Positions 34,849 through 47,340 of a DNA stretch of 64,000 nt are shown piece after piece. The notes beneath the pieces were generated by a model, which saw nothing but the letters and a program-made list of their open reading frames with translations, was not told the origin of the DNA and made no database searches. The translations under genes were made by a program, and so were the position numbers. Origin of the DNA: Scilla litardierei (taxonomy: Eukaryota; Streptophyta; Magnoliopsida; Asparagales; Asparagaceae). The number at the start of each line of letters is the position of its first letter. The first letter of the stretch is position 1. The DNA is taken from the NCBI GenBank assembly GCA_030789695.1, contig CM061132.1:148932597-148996596 (forward strand), given 5' to 3'.

Positions 34849-35082
34849 CTCAATGGAGAAATGACGAAATGATGGAAGAAACCGCATCTTGCAGTATTCA
34901 TTGAACAATATGGTCAATAGTAAAAGAACTACTGTTGAGATTGAAGCTTCTGGCTTGGACTTCAACCCAAAAAGACCAACCATGGTAAGTTGCATGAGCA
35001 CAACAGTGATGAAAATATAGTGATGAATGCAAGGCCAGTACTGCCCATGCGTCTCATATACAAATTCATAAACATCTTGCAT
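34849..35082 (-). CDS. CSC1-like/OSCA exon with two transmembrane segments
   Basis: 78 codons between the acceptor TTTTGCAG (exon starts 35082) and the donor GAG|GTACAC (exon ends 34849). The sequence reads MQDVYEFVYETHGQYWP, then IHHYIFITVVLMQLTMVGLFGL (split here as two helix halves), and a second hydrophobic helix STVVLLLLTILFNEYCK followed by MRFLPSF. 'YET-GQ-WP-IHHYIF' and 'LFNEYCK-RFLP-F' are hallmarks of the DUF221/RSN1_7TM region in plant CSC1-like proteins. Phase 0 at both ends joins it to the exons at 52964-53242 and 33466-33615. No stop or frameshift was seen. Confidence 0.9.
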
Positions 35083-35859
35083 CTGCAAAATAAATGTTTA
35101 AAATTCAGAAACTTGAATAACTAGGCTCATTTAGCACTGCCCTAGTCATGATGAGATTGTTAGCATAAGCCTAGGAGAGAAACATCATGCAAGAAGATCC
35201 TTGCTGTAATAAACACGTTGTACCAAAAGATGCAAACAATAAGAATATATCAAAAATAAAGCTTAAAGATAATTCCAGAAAATTACTTGATCTATAGTTG
35301 ATGTGCTGCATAATTGAAAAACATATCTATAATTTGATGCCCTTTGAGGTTAAAAAAGGAAGTGATTATAAACAATGCCATTGACAAGCTAAATGAATGA
35401 TTGTGTTAAGATGGGGTTAGGCTTTCAGAGGTTTGGTTGTGTACTCGTATGGCTGCTGATTGTTTGAACGTCTTGCATAAAAGTGAGAAGTCATGACCTC
35501 AGCTCTGTTCAGTGGATCAGTTAGATTCTGATCATTCTTCTTATCTAGGACGTAGGCAGATGTAGACACATGGAGTCATCAACTTCATGAGATTCATTCC
35601 TCATAATAGACCAAGAAGCAGTTCCCCTGACTGAATGTCGTGCGATGAGCGCCAGTTTTCTTGGACTACTGAATGGTGCAGGCCATCTGATAGGCGCCTT
35701 TTCTTCTTCTTTTTTGTCATTGCTATTTTTTGGTTTTTGTTAAAGATATCTAAGAATGACCTAGATATATTTGCTGAAATACAACACATATACCCTAAAT
35801 TATTGAAAATTTCTTTAATGAGATAAAAACCCAGGTTTCTACATCTTAATGCATTTTAC

Positions 35860-37090
35860 ACACTGACCGTGCTCGTCAATTTATGAAGAATGATGTTTAT
35901 AGCTTTTGTGTTTCTAACGGTATTTCGCATCAAAGATCTTGTCCTTGTACTTCCCAACAGAATGGAGTTACACACAAAAGCTTATACCTCTTCTAACTGT
36001 AGCTAGAACATTTATGATTGAGATGCATGTTCCCAAATATCTCTACCATGTCTATGTCATTTGATTAAAAGGATGCCCTCATTTGTACTTCATTATTGTA
36101 TTCCTCATCATGTTTGTATCATAACAGACCCATCTTCTACATACTTGCTTCATACAAAGTCGTCAGGCAGCTCTTGACAAATTGTCTGCTAGATCCATCA
36201 AGTATGTATTTGTTGGGTAAGACTAAAAAAGAAAGACACTGATTTTATCCTACACATAGCACAGTCACATGTTTGCTAACGTTACTTTTTTCTTTGTATC
36301 ATATATTTGTACTGATTTAGAGGTTATATCATTGTCGTCATCTATTCCCCAACCTGTCTCCAGTGCTGGAGTTAAAGAAGTGTCTGCAGCCTTTAAACCA
36401 TTGCAAGTGTATATACCATGTTCAAGGGAAGCGACATGTTTCATCGCATACTGATCCACAGTCTACAGCTAAAGACCTTGATCAGCACATTCGTTGGTGC
36501 TGTCAGATTTAGATCTCCATTTGTAAGGGTAAACAATCAATTGCTTGAAATTCTATTTCTCATTTTTCTTATGAACAACTTAACCTTTGCGTTTCAACAC
36601 TTTGTCTTATCATTATCGTCTATATTTATACATAAGTCTTAATAGGAAGTTACGATGCATCTGGCTTGGAAGCAAGCTATGGATAACGAGATGGGCGCTC
36701 TTATGTCACAAGGCATAAAAGACCTTATTATCGCCAATCAAGAATTTGATGTTGTGGGCTGTTGTTGGTTGTTTACACTGAAGCATTGCCTGAACGGATT
36801 TGTAAATATACATAAAGCTAGATTGAGCACTAAAGGTTACACTTAGAAAATAGAATTGAATGTCTTGAGACTTTCAGTCAATCAACAGTGATAGATATTT
36901 CAGTTAGATGAGAATTATGCCTAATTGTATGGAGATCTCGTGAAAAAGTTTAGAGCAATATCTTGGGAATGTTGCTTAGGAGGGAAACATGGTGTGCAAA
37001 CTTAAGGTAATCTTTGGTTTGAACCAGGGTCCTACAGCATGATTTGATAAGTTTAATTAAGTTGTTATTGACACTCGGTTTGAAGATGTT
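35860..37090 (+). pseudogene. Decayed Ty1/copia integrase and RT
   Basis: Plus-strand copia remains. The integrase core end is recognisable as SNGISHQRSCP then TSQQNGV and, after several shifts, LTKLSARSIKYVF-like sequence near 36180. From 36655 an RT start reads AWKQAMDNEMGAL, VVGCCWLFTLKH and HKARLSTKGYT. A further part reads ENMVCKL-like and FDKF before 37090. Many stops and frameshifts; an old copy unrelated to copia-A or copia-B at sequence level. Confidence 0.8.
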
Positions 37091-37409
37091 GCTTGGATTA
37101 TTTTATATTTATACACATGAACACGCCGAGGCACCCGTGTACAAGGAGTCGAAGTTCAGTGTTCAAGACGCGGAGTTTTGAGTCCAGGTCGAGTGATGAG
37201 CGTCATATTGTAGTTTCCTGTCATGTATTTCCTTTTTAGTATGAGAGTTGTACTTTTATTTTCTTGCGTAAGAACTTGTAATCCTTGTAATAAAGAATAT
37301 CAAATGAAATGAGTATCTTTAATTCTTGCTTTCTCTATATTGCTTTCATTGGTATCTCCAGGATCTGCCTCGCATGAAAATAGCCACGCCCTGGAAGCGG
37401 GACGTGACA
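37091..37409 (+). repeat. 3' end of a gypsy-type LTR
   Basis: Ends 'ctggaagcgggacgtgaca', the same kind of end as Gypsy-1 and Gypsy-2, with a possible AATAAA signal near 37291. No primer-binding site follows, so the element is rearranged. The left boundary is approximate. Confidence 0.5.
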
Positions 37410-37529
37410 TGAGCATCATTGTACTATAAGCTCGCTACAGCCTCTGCGGAGTCCGGAGAGGAAGTGGCAGCATTTTACTATGTATTTTATGATTGGATTG
37501 CTATTACTATGTGTTTCATGACTGGATTT

Positions 37530-38620
37530 CTATGAACCTCGAAGCAGAATGATGCTACTTGGATGATCGTTGATCGATTAACCAAGTTAGAGCACTTCAT
37601 TCCTTATTATGTGGGGTAGTCCATAGAAACCTTTGAGAAGAAGTACAAGGAGGAAATAGATTTAATTTCTTATAACTTCTGTAATATCTTCACTGTATGT
37701 ATTGTGACGTGAATGAGCTTGTGTAGGAAATCATGAGTCCACATAATGTAAAGGTGTGTATAGCATGATCGAGACACTATGTTCACCTCACAATTTTGAA
37801 AGAGTCAACATAGGAGTTTCAGTATCTATCTCATTTTCAATATCGCTTCTCACCAACAGACAGATGTGTAGTCGAAGCGTACTATCTAAATTATTGGAAG
37901 ATATATTGAGGGCTTATATGTTGGACTTCAAAGGAGGGATAGTGAACGGATCACATACACATAATGGAGTTCATATACAACAACATTTATCAATCAAGCA
38001 TTAGTATGGCCTCATTTGTAGTTTTGTACATGAGAAGGTGACGTCCTATATTAAGTTGGGAAGCTATTGAAGATAAAAAACCACTGATGCTAGAGATGAT
38101 TGCGGAAGCATTGGATCTAAGAACGATCAGAGACAAGTTTCGGATTTTGTGGGGTCGATATAGACATTGGGCTGATGCGAAGCATCGTCATTTAGAATTT
38201 TAGCTGAGTAATCATGTGTTCTTAAAGATCTGATTCAACTGAGGGTTTATTCACTTCAGAAGGAGATGAAAGCTCAATCAATGATACATTGGACCATTTG
38301 ATGTATTGGAGAGAGTAGGAGAAGTGGCTTACCGCATAAACTTATCACCTTTATTGGAGGGAGCACATGATATGTTCATTTCTAATTGTGATGATATGCG
38401 TGTGATTCTAATTATGTGGTGGATTACTCGGAAATCAAGACGGGACCGGATTTGATCTAAGAGCAACAGCTTGTGAAAATCTTGGATCGTCAACAGAAGA
38501 CTTTTAAGAGCAACGAGATCAGCTTGGTGAAGGTGTTGCGGCAGAAAGGTTCACCCGAGGAGTTCACTTGGGAGCGTAAGGATGACATGCAAGAGCAATA
38601 TCCTTATCCTTTTTTGTTCT
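37530..38620 (+). pseudogene. Decayed gypsy integrase and C-terminal tail
   Basis: Plus-strand similarity to the last third of Gypsy-1 pol: ATWMIVDRLTKLEHFIP, then LEDILRAYMLDFKG, RYRHWADAKHRHLEF, and a final chromodomain-like region ending EFTWERKDDMQEQYPY. Frames are broken throughout. It probably belongs to an older member of the Gypsy-3 family, because a Gypsy-3 LTR follows directly. Confidence 0.8.
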
Positions 38621-38639
38621 TAGTTTTGAAAATTTGATT

Positions 38640-39846
38640 GTTTGTTACTTGGGATTGTTGGTTACTGTTCATAACTTGGGTTGTGACAGTATTCTTCCCT
38701 CTATGCTGGTAAACCACCAATTATTCGGGTGTCAAAAATTAAGTGAATTTGATTCTCATACACATTCAACTTTTATTGCTATTATTTGACATTCGGTTTT
38801 TAGAACGAATCTCAGTTTTAGAGAAATTGGTTGAAGCTGCTTCTTTGACGATAATTGAACTATTTTAACTTACTCTGTGTACGAGACATTGGTTGACATT
38901 ATTTTCTTACATGAATTGTGGAATACGTTAAACATGCATGCAATAACCGGGACTGTTAAAATATATCACCAATTGCATATAGTTAAGGGGCTATGCATAC
39001 ATGAAATCAGAACAATTTGACTAGTGACTAGGCAAAGGCATTCGATACGTGACTCGGATAAATTGACACATGACTTGCTGTTATTGTTGACAAATAGAAT
39101 AGTGGACTTCTGCATAAAACCCATATCCACGTAGTTTAGGGTGATTCGAACATGGACACTCACCGAGAATTTAGGGTCACATGATATTGGAAGTTCATGA
39201 CATTATACCAACATTTATTATGCCATATCTAGCTCACTGCCCAAAGGGTCGTGTTTACTATATTCATTTTCCACTCTCTTTTCACGGAAGTGGAGTATAT
39301 TACAAGTATCCGTTTTCCTCCTCTTTTTTATGGAATGAGTGGTCATATACATTTTTTCTCTTCCTTACAGAATGTGGGTTACTATATTCATTTTCCGCTA
39401 TTCACACTGAAAGTGGGGTTACACTACAGAACTTGTCATTGTACATCGCGTCCTTGGACATGAGCACGACCTAGAATGGTTAGTTAAGCTTTAATCAATA
39501 CTTAAAACATTCATAACTTGTTGCTTTTAGTTCAATATATCATTTTTCTTACTTAGCGATAATGAAATTGTTTTCGTTTGGTATATAAACCGTTAGCTTG
39601 GTTTAGGTATAATCTACTTTTTAATTCCGTTGTATATTTCCTTCTTCAGGTTTCGGATGAGATTTTTCAGCGTTAATATTAGCTTTCATTTCTTTGGACG
39701 GTGCACAAAGTTTCTAAAATTGCTTGTACAAGTATGTTTTTAAATCCAGAATTATTTTCTACTTTTTCTATTATGTTTTCACCGGTATCCAGTAGGACCT
39801 GCAAATTATTGTATTTGTGATGACCTTTAGAAACCGGGTCGTTACA
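38640..39846 (+). repeat. Gypsy-3 left LTR, 5'-truncated
   Basis: Matches the end of the right LTR (about 48110-49337). The first part of the LTR is missing and gypsy pol debris abuts it at about 38640. Confidence 0.85.
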
Positions 39847-39848
39847 AG

Positions 39849-39866
39849 TAGTAGCTCATGCAGGTC
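39849..39866 (+). promoter_or_regulatory. Primer-binding site of Gypsy-3 (mutated tRNA-Ile type)
   Basis: TAGTAGCTCATGCAGGTC differs from the Gypsy-1/2 site at three positions (two G-to-A, one C-to-T), as expected from methylation decay. It lies 2 nt after the LTR end. Confidence 0.75.
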
Positions 39867-39954
39867 AGCAGGACCACCTCTTGAACATTATATGTCGAGT
39901 AGAATATACCGAAAATCATACACGTACTTATTCACGGTAATCTGATAAGCAGAA

Positions 39955-41300
39955 TGTTGAAAGCATACAATCGTAGCAGACGTACCAATGGGAACAGTTC
40001 GATCATCATCAACGAGAACATAACAGGAGATCAAGGCGATGGAAGTGGATCTAGTACTATCAACAATGTAAACAACAACATTGACCACAACCGCATGAGA
40101 ACGTCGACAACGGCGATGATAATAACCATGACGTCAACAACGAACTCAATGACAACGTCAACAACAGGTATGTTAGCAACAACGACAATAACATTGAACA
40201 ACCTTCATCGACGATCCAGATTTCAGACTAGACATTGCGAGAGAAGATCCATGCATTACAAAAGGAGCCCAACATTAACGAGTACAAGAATTCCGATCAC
40301 TGTGCCTGCCAATCTTTAAAGAAATAGAGGACCCCCTTGCGGTAGAAGAATGGCTGCGCGGTATGTTAGCAACAATGACAACAACATTGAATAACCTGCA
40401 TCAACGATATAGATTTCAGACCAGACCCTGCGAGAGATGATCCAGGCATTACAAAAGGAGCCCAGACATGAATGAGTACAAGAATTCCGATCACTGTGCC
40501 TGCCAATCTTTAAAGGAACAGATGACCCCCTTGCGACAGAAGAATGGTTGCGCTGCACCGCATACATGTTGAACGGGGCACGGATTGTGCCGGATTCGTG
40601 GATGGATATGGCTAACTACAATTGACTCAAAACGCCAAAGCATGGTGGATTCAGAAGACCGACTTGGACAACTGATCGCATAAAGCACTTTCAAGGAGAG
40701 CTTCAATGCTCAGTATTTCTCGTCGAGGCAAAGAAAAAACTACATGCACAATTTATGAATCTGATGCAGGGCTCCATGACCGTGGACAATACAACATCGA
40801 ATTTTCTAGGTTCAATAGATTTGCAAAGAATATGGTGTCCGATCCATTGGCCGAGCTCAGCGTTTTCAAGAAGGCTTAAACATCAAAATTCAGGAACAAT
40901 TGGTAGTATTAAACCTGAAGACCCATACAGGAATACTCTCCGCAGCTCGACTACGAATACATGCAGAGGAAGGAAGAGCGAGAACGAAAGATGACTGCTT
41001 CTCTGATACATCAACAACTACTAGCAGCTATAGGAGAGCAGAGCCGATGCTCTCAAGCAAATGCTCGACCTAGTTAATAGAAAAAGCCTTCTATACAGAT
41101 GTCGCAAACCACACAACTCAATAAAACCGGGACTTTAGCCAATACTCAACGACCTGTAATGTGCCACTATTGTCAACGACATGGGCACATGAATGATTTT
41201 CGTTGCTTCAACAAGATGTGTTTGATTTGCAACGCATCCGAGCACTCCATTGCAAACGGTCCTAAGAAGGTTGAGAACGCAACGACCAATGTCAGTTAGC
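39955..41300 (+). pseudogene. gag: Gypsy-3 gag remnant
   Basis: An asparagine/threonine-rich leader (39954-40200) precedes a gag segment visible as DPLATEEWLRCTAYML near 40530 and AKAWWIQKTDLDN near 40650. A CCHC-like knuckle CHYCQRHGHMNDFRC lies near 41160, followed by a second CX2C pair. The frame is broken by several stops, and no protease or pol follows before the polypurine tract. Confidence 0.75.
40168..40553 (+). repeat. 193-bp tandem duplication in Gypsy-3 gag
   Basis: Copies at about 40168-40360 and 40361-40553, both starting gtatgttagcaacaa and containing 'gtacaagaattccgatcac'. The copies differ at about a tenth of positions by eye. Confidence 0.88.
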
Positions 41301-41451
41301 AAGATCAGCATCCACCACCTCAGCTTCATAGGCGACCGCCTTACATCTTGATAGCGGTAAAGACAAATGCCATTTCCTCTTAGAAGACGTTATCAGTTAT
41401 CTTAGGATATGATTTTCCTATTGCGTTTATTATTAGTATTTTGCATTTTGA

Positions 41452-41488
41452 AAAATCCGAGGACGGAATTTATTGTAAGTGGGTATGA
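41452..41488 (+). promoter_or_regulatory. Gypsy-3 3' hairpin and polypurine tract
   Basis: AAAATCCG / CGGAATTT around AGGA (41452-41471), with one unpaired position, then a purine-rich GTAAGTGGGTATGA run next to the LTR. It is a degenerate form of the structure at 413 and 27805. Confidence 0.65.
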
Positions 41489-41858
41489 TGTAATGACCCA
41501 TATATTTAGGAATTTACTGACATTTTTTGTCATATTTTTATAAATTATTTATTCAAATTTTCCTCATCATTTCCTTTCTTTTCTTCACTGACTTTACAAT
41601 TATTTCTTCTTCTATTTTAATTTCTTTCACCGTTTCTTTTAAACAAGCCCATGGCCTGCCAAGCCTTGTCTCCTCATTTCTCTTTTTTCCTCCTTATTTT
41701 CATTTCTTTTTTAAGTTTTAAAGCCCAACACCCAAGCCCATTTACTTTCATTCTAAAATTCCCAAGCTTAATTTAAAGCCCAACTAAACCCCAATCTTCC
41801 ACTTTTACCCTCACTGTCTATAATCAGACCGCACCGTGCTTTCTTCCCTAAAAACAAA

Positions 41859-41970
41859 GGGGTTTTAGGCATAAGTCCCTCAAAAAATGGGTTATTGTAA
41901 AAGAGTCTCACATTTAATGGCTTTTACTAATTGGTCCCTCAATTTACATAATTAACTCCAAAAGAATCCC
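41859..41970 (+). repeat. MULE left terminal inverted repeat
   Basis: 112 bp, clearly matching the reverse complement of 47229-47340, including 'aatggcttttactaattgg'. Confidence 0.93.
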
Positions 41971-42572
41971 TCTTGAACGGTAAGTGTTAAAAATCTAACT
42001 TGGGCTAATTCGGGTAGAGTTAAAGTGTGGTTAGGGTGGGTTAACATTCGATAACAGCGAATAAAACCCGTTATAATGAATTAAAACCCGGTAACCCGAC
42101 CCCACTAATAAAAATGGTGGGAAATGAATTCGAGGCAGTTGGGTTACAAGGAAAAAAAACGATGAGTTTTCGAGGAGAGGAGAATGGGGGGAAATGAAAT
42201 CGTAGGGGAGATCAAGGGCGACAACGGGTTGAGCAAGCCCTAGATAACGTAGAGAATGAGGAGATCACGCCATAGAGCAGAAGCAACATCTCAAGGTATG
42301 TAGTTGCTTTGATTGAGTTAATTTTTTGGTGTTTAAGTAATGCAACCCAAAAAATGTTAGCCCTAGAAATCTATAGGGTGGAGGAAGCACGAAAGTTAGC
42401 ATTTTTAGTGAAATGGTGGCGAGGTGACACAATTTTATGGACAGTTGTGGGGTGAAATAATGAAATTTGGTAGGGTTTTCATGTTGCAGGTGTTGTGAAG
42501 CTGCTGAATGAAACGGTGCGAAATTGAACACATTTCATTGACTGAAGTAGACTGAAGAAAAGCAAGGTTAAC

Positions 42573-45377
42573 ATGGAGTTAGAATGGAGAGACGAGTTGG
42601 AGGCTGATGTGATAGAGGTAGTTGTCAAGTATGGTGGATGGTGGAAAGCTATTCCAAGAACAAACAGGAAGTATGAATCTGGTAGACAGAAGACAATTAG
42701 GGTAGAGAAGACTGTTACATTGAAGGGCATGTCAGATATGATTCATGAATTTTACACTATAGCAAAAGGCCAGAGAATGGAGCTGTCTTATGTGGTTCCA
42801 GCATCAATCCTTAAGTTGTATAAGGCCATAAGTCTGATAGGGATTTGGGGGGCAGATACTCTCAAAAGTGAAGAAGTTAGAGGTTTATATTACAGTGGAT
42901 GGGGCAAGAAATGTGCACCCTATTGGTACAGCTGGGAGGAGATATAACACCAGAAAGGCTTCCAGCAGTAGCAGCAACAAAGTTAGAAGTGTTGAAGAAA
43001 TAATGAATCAAGAAATGTCAGATTCTGATGAAGAATTCCTATGGGATGAGGATGACATGTATGTGAATGAAGAAGATGGATTGACTGATGTGATAGTGGA
43101 TGAGATAGGTACAACAGTTGGGATAGAGAACGAGGAGATATGCAGTGACCAAGCAGATGATTGTTACTCTGAGGATGAATATCATTCAGTTGCTAGCAGT
43201 GAGACAGAGGACATTTATGAAAATGAAGAAATTGACATGGTTGATGATCTGGAAGGAGCTGAGTGGGTTGTGAACTATCAAGACCCTGAAATTCAGGTTG
43301 GCAAAAGATTTAAGGACAAAGCAGAGTTAAAGTATTGCCTTCAACAGAATTCAGTAAAAAGAAATTTTAATTTCAAACATGTGAAGAATGACTTGCAAAG
43401 GGTTGTTATAAAATGCACAGATGAAAATTGCCCATGGTATTTGAGAGCTAAAAGGCTATATGATGGGGTGACATATGAAATTTCAAAGCTAGTGACTACT
43501 CATTCTTGTACAGGTATTAACAAGGTTGACAATATTCAGAGTTTAGCTAGGTGGATTGCTAGAAACATCCTACCAAATGTAAATGCAAATCCAAATATAA
43601 CACCCAAGGAAATAGTTGGCATCATCCATCAGAAGTATGAGCTGATTGTGTCTTACAGCAAGGCTTGGAAGGCAAGAGAGGTTGCTAAAGAAGAAATATT
43701 TGGAAACGTTGAAGACTCATATGATTATGCTGAGGATTTAATGGCTGAGTTATTGAAGAGAAACCTTGGCAACTGGGTACAGGTTGACAAAGAAGAAGAT
43801 AACTCATTCAGGAGGATGTTTGTTAGTTTGAAGCCTTGCATAGAGGGATTCAAAAGTGGTTGTAGGAAGTTCATGGGTCTTGATGCTTGTCATCTATGAA
43901 GCAAATACTTGGGCACGTTAATGTCTGCAACAGCACTTGATGGGAATAATGGTCTATACCCAGTTGCATTTGCAGTGGTTGAAGGGGAAAGCTATTCATC
44001 ATGGTGGTGTTATATGATGAATCTAGATATTGCTTTTGAGGAAGGGTTGAAAGAGATATGTTTTATTTCAGATCAAGAAAAGGGGTTATATCAAACATCA
44101 AAGGAGGTGTTCCCCAAAGCAGAACATATGGTTTGTATGAGGCATTTTTGGAAATCTTTTAAGAAGAAATGGATAGGTGATTTCTATGAACAAACATTGT
44201 GGGATGCTGCAAGATCCTTTTCATGGGATGAGCTGAAGAGCAACATGGCTTTGCTGGCAGCAACTTCAATGTATGCCTTCAATGAGATGGTGGCAGAGAA
44301 GAGGTATAAGTGGTCTAGAGCTCAGTTCTCAACATCATACAAAAATCATTATAACAAATAATTTATCTGAGTCTTTCAATGCTTGGGTGTTAGATGCTAG
44401 ATATTTCCCTGCTGTTGATTTGGTTGACAAAATTAGGGTTCAAATTATGACAAAGTTTGAGCTGAGGAGAAACTGGCAAGTAGATGGAAGGGGGTGTTAG
44501 TCCCATATGCAGAAAGATATATACAAGATATAAGCAGACGATTGGGTACATGGATTGTTAGAAGATCTGCTGATGGAAAGAAGGCCGAGGTGGAGAATGA
44601 GCATATGAGGAGGGACATTGATCTGGATGAGGGGACATGTTCATGTGGTAGATGGCAGCTTACAGGGTTACCATGCATACATGTGGCCAATCTTATTGGT
44701 ACAATAAGAAATGCGAAATGAGAGTCTTTCTGTGATGAGGCTTTCTATGTACAGAGGTATACAAAAATAACACATGTTTACTTGTTGTCATTACTCTTAA
44801 TGTAAGTTAACAATCATTTATAGCTGTTTACTATGCCTTGTATTGTATGTTATTGTGAATAGGTACAAAGATGCATATGCCTTATCTGTGAATACTCTAC
44901 AATCAAAAGACCAATGGGTTAGGAAATTCAAACAATATACAATAGGTCCTCCTAAGTCACAAAGGCCAAGAGGGAGGCCAAAGAAGAAGAGAATCAAGGG
45001 CATGGATGAACATGAAGCAAGTGGAGTGAGAACGAGAATTCATAGATGCACAAGATGTGTGAATTTGGGACATCATAAAAATGCTTGCAAGGAAGCACTT
45101 AGAGCAGCTGCGACTACCCTAAAGCCTACTCATGCTGCTAATCCAACTCCTGCAGCTATCCCAACTCCTGCAGCTAACACAACCCAAGCTCATGCAGCTT
45201 CCCATGTTCCTGCAGCTGCCACAACCCCAAAGCCTACTCATGCAGTTAACAATTCAAGGTATAATCATTTTATTTTCTAAATATGACACAGAATATTATA
45301 TGTCTAACTGCCCTAATTTTTCTATTTAGTGTAGCAAGAGGTAGAGGTAGAGGGAGAATGGCTGTTGAAAGATGAAG
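42573..45377 (+). pseudogene. MuDR-family transposase, frameshifted
   Basis: N-terminus MELEWRDELEADVIE to about 42880, where the frame shifts. An acidic stretch (43010-43260) and a WRKY-GCM1-like zinc region (KCTDENCPWYLRAKRL ... THSC) follow at about 43410-43515. The MULE DDE domain begins GLDACHL and is interrupted by TGA at 43897-43899. It continues MSATALDGNNGLYPVAFAVV, the second aspartate in FISDQEKGL, and NEMVAEKRYKW. The frame shifts again near 44345 and 44480. A SWIM finger CSCGRWQLTGLPCIHV lies at about 44640-44687. After a likely intron (about 44722-44861) a basic tail with RPRGRPKKKRIKG and a CCHC knuckle CTRCVNLGHHKNAC follows, then alanine/proline/threonine repeats. Inactive as it stands. 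Confidence 0.9.
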
Positions 45378-46669
45378 AGGTGAGAATATAAACCTAGATT
45401 TGTATGAGCATGAAGGAAGTTCTTTGTCAGCAACAGGCAGTTTGAAAGGTATGTGAAGAGGAAAAAAACAGTTAATTCTGTTGGCAGTACTCAGCCTCAG
45501 AATCAAGTAGAAACTACTGCAGAAAGGATTACAAGGAGGCTTTATGAAGCATATTTTAGCTTGAGAAAGACATCAAGGGATGGGCATTTATCAAAGTCAG
45601 ATATGCAGCAGCCTTCAGGAACTTTGAGCATGCCACATGTTGCAACATCAGAAACAGAGCAGCCTCTGCATGGAGCATGGAACATTGAGCAAGCAGAATT
45701 GACAATGTTTATTGAACATGAATAAGGAGATGTGAACATGGTGCAGCAGCAGCTTCATGTAGAATTTGGGTCACAAATATCAGTAACTGTCCCCAAGAGT
45801 CAAGGAAGAGGTAAAAGGATACCTATGCGTGGGAAACATCCATCAAAATAGCCATGTAGGCTATATGGGTGTGCTATGTTTCATTTTGGGTCTATGTTTC
45901 ATGTCTCATTTTGGAGTTCTGTTTAACTCTGTTTCATGTCTCATATGGAAAACAAACATCAGTAACTCTTTGCCAGTTTATGTCTGTGGGAAACAAACAT
46001 CAGCAACATCAGCAACATCATGTGGTTGACATTTTGTGGGTGACATATTATGATATACATGCCTGTTTAGGGCTCAGATTATGATATAATATGGCCATGT
46101 TTCATTTTGTAATGTTTCATTTTGTGTTAATGTCTGTGTTTCAGTTTGTCCTGTTTCAATATTGTTTATTCTTTGTCTGTACAAGTCACAACATGATTTG
46201 TTACTTGCATTTTGTTGTTAGATGGCTGCATATGCAAGTATTCATCCTCACATAGAGTTGTTAAATGGCTGCACATGATTTGTTACTTGCATTTTCTTTG
46301 CCTGTACACAGTCATATTTTTTCATGCTATCAACATATCTAGTCATATTTTTTCATCACACAATATACACAGTCACATTTCATCAACATATCTAGTCATA
46401 TTTTCTCATCACACAATATACACAGTCACATTTCATCAACATATCTAGTCATATTTTCTCATCACACAATATACACAGTCATATTTCGGAGCACACATAA
46501 TCTAACTTTAACAGATCACATCATAATTTTTCATTTTTTCAGATACACAACTGCTACATCACTCCCTCTCCCATATTCCACATTACACATCTCAGATAGA
46601 ACAAGAACCCCTAGATATGTTGATACATCTCAGACTTGATCCACAAATTCCAGTCTCACTCTAGCATTC

Positions 46670-47047
46670 TCATACCACAGACTTGAACAAAACACAAACA
46701 ATTATAACAATGCAGAGTACTCTCATCTGGAACAGAACTTTAGCAATGTCATCCCTTAAGCACCCAATCTCATTTCTGACTTTGATGAATTCATTATGCA
46801 AGTCATTCACCCATTCAAAGAACCCGTAACCCCTATCATTTGGACTTTTATATCTTGGACATCCATAGAACAGGAACCCCTTGTTCTCTCCATTTGTACA
46901 TGTCACCACAGAGCATGGGAACCCACTGAAGCACGTCTTGGGACGGGCCTGCGGATCGGCACCATGGGCAGCCATTGCATCGCTTGCAGAGCTTGAGGTA
47001 TCATACGATCTTGTCATTTTCTTTGCTGGAGAGTATGCTGCTTTCAT
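46670..47047 (-). CDS. GRF-type zinc finger protein with C-terminal membrane helix
   Basis: 125 codons, uninterrupted, starting MKAAYSPAKKM. The region around residues 38-80 fits the GRF zinc-finger pattern: a cysteine, TCTNGENKGFLFYGCP, and DRGYGFFEWV. A short amphipathic/coiled stretch (HNEFIKVRNEIGCLRDDIAK) and a terminal hydrophobic helix (MRVLCIVIIVCVLFKSVV) follow. GRF fingers bind single-stranded DNA in known proteins; small GRF-plus-helix proteins of unknown role are common in plants. It lies inside the MULE, convergent with the transposase and ending before the right terminal repeat, so it is an element-borne accessory or captured host gene. It is open while the transposase is broken. 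Confidence 0.75.
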   Translation of the reverse strand: MKAAYSPAKKMTRSYDTSSSASDAMAAHGADPQARPKTCFSGFPCSVVTCTNGENKGFLFYGCPRYKSPNDRGYGFFEWVNDLHNEFIKVRNEIGCLRDDIAKVLFQMRVLCIVIIVCVLFKSVV

Positions 47048-47228
47048 TTTGGGTTTTCTTCCTCGATTTTCTTGTTGGAGAGCATAAGCAACTGGGGTTT
47101 TATGGGTTCAAGTGTCGACCGTTGGGAATGAACCGTTGTGGCTGAGGAGGAAGAAAGGTTGAAGGGCATAACGGTCATAACACTTTTTCCGTCAGATTAG
47201 ATGGAATATTCTCTTGATATTTAACCAA

Positions 47229-47340
47229 GGGACTCTTTTGGAGTTAGTTATGTAAATTGAGGGACCAATTAGTAAAAGCCATTAATGGGGGACTCTTTTA
47301 CAATGACACATTTTTTGGGGGACTTATGCCTAAAAAACCC
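47229..47340 (-). repeat. MULE right terminal inverted repeat
   Basis: Reverse complement of 41859-41970 with scattered differences. Confidence 0.93.

Larger units (their letters stand above)
41859..47340 (+). mobile_element. MULE (MuDR-type), 5,482 bp, 9-bp TSD
   Basis: Terminal inverted repeats of about 112 bp (GGGGTTTTAGGCATAAG on the left, GGGTTTTTTAGGCATAAG as reverse complement on the right). Flanks AAAAACAAA (41850-41858) and AAAAATAAA (47341-47349) form a 9-bp duplication with one mismatch. It carries a broken MuDR-type transposase on the + strand and a GRF zinc-finger ORF on the - strand, pointing towards each other. Confidence 0.93.
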
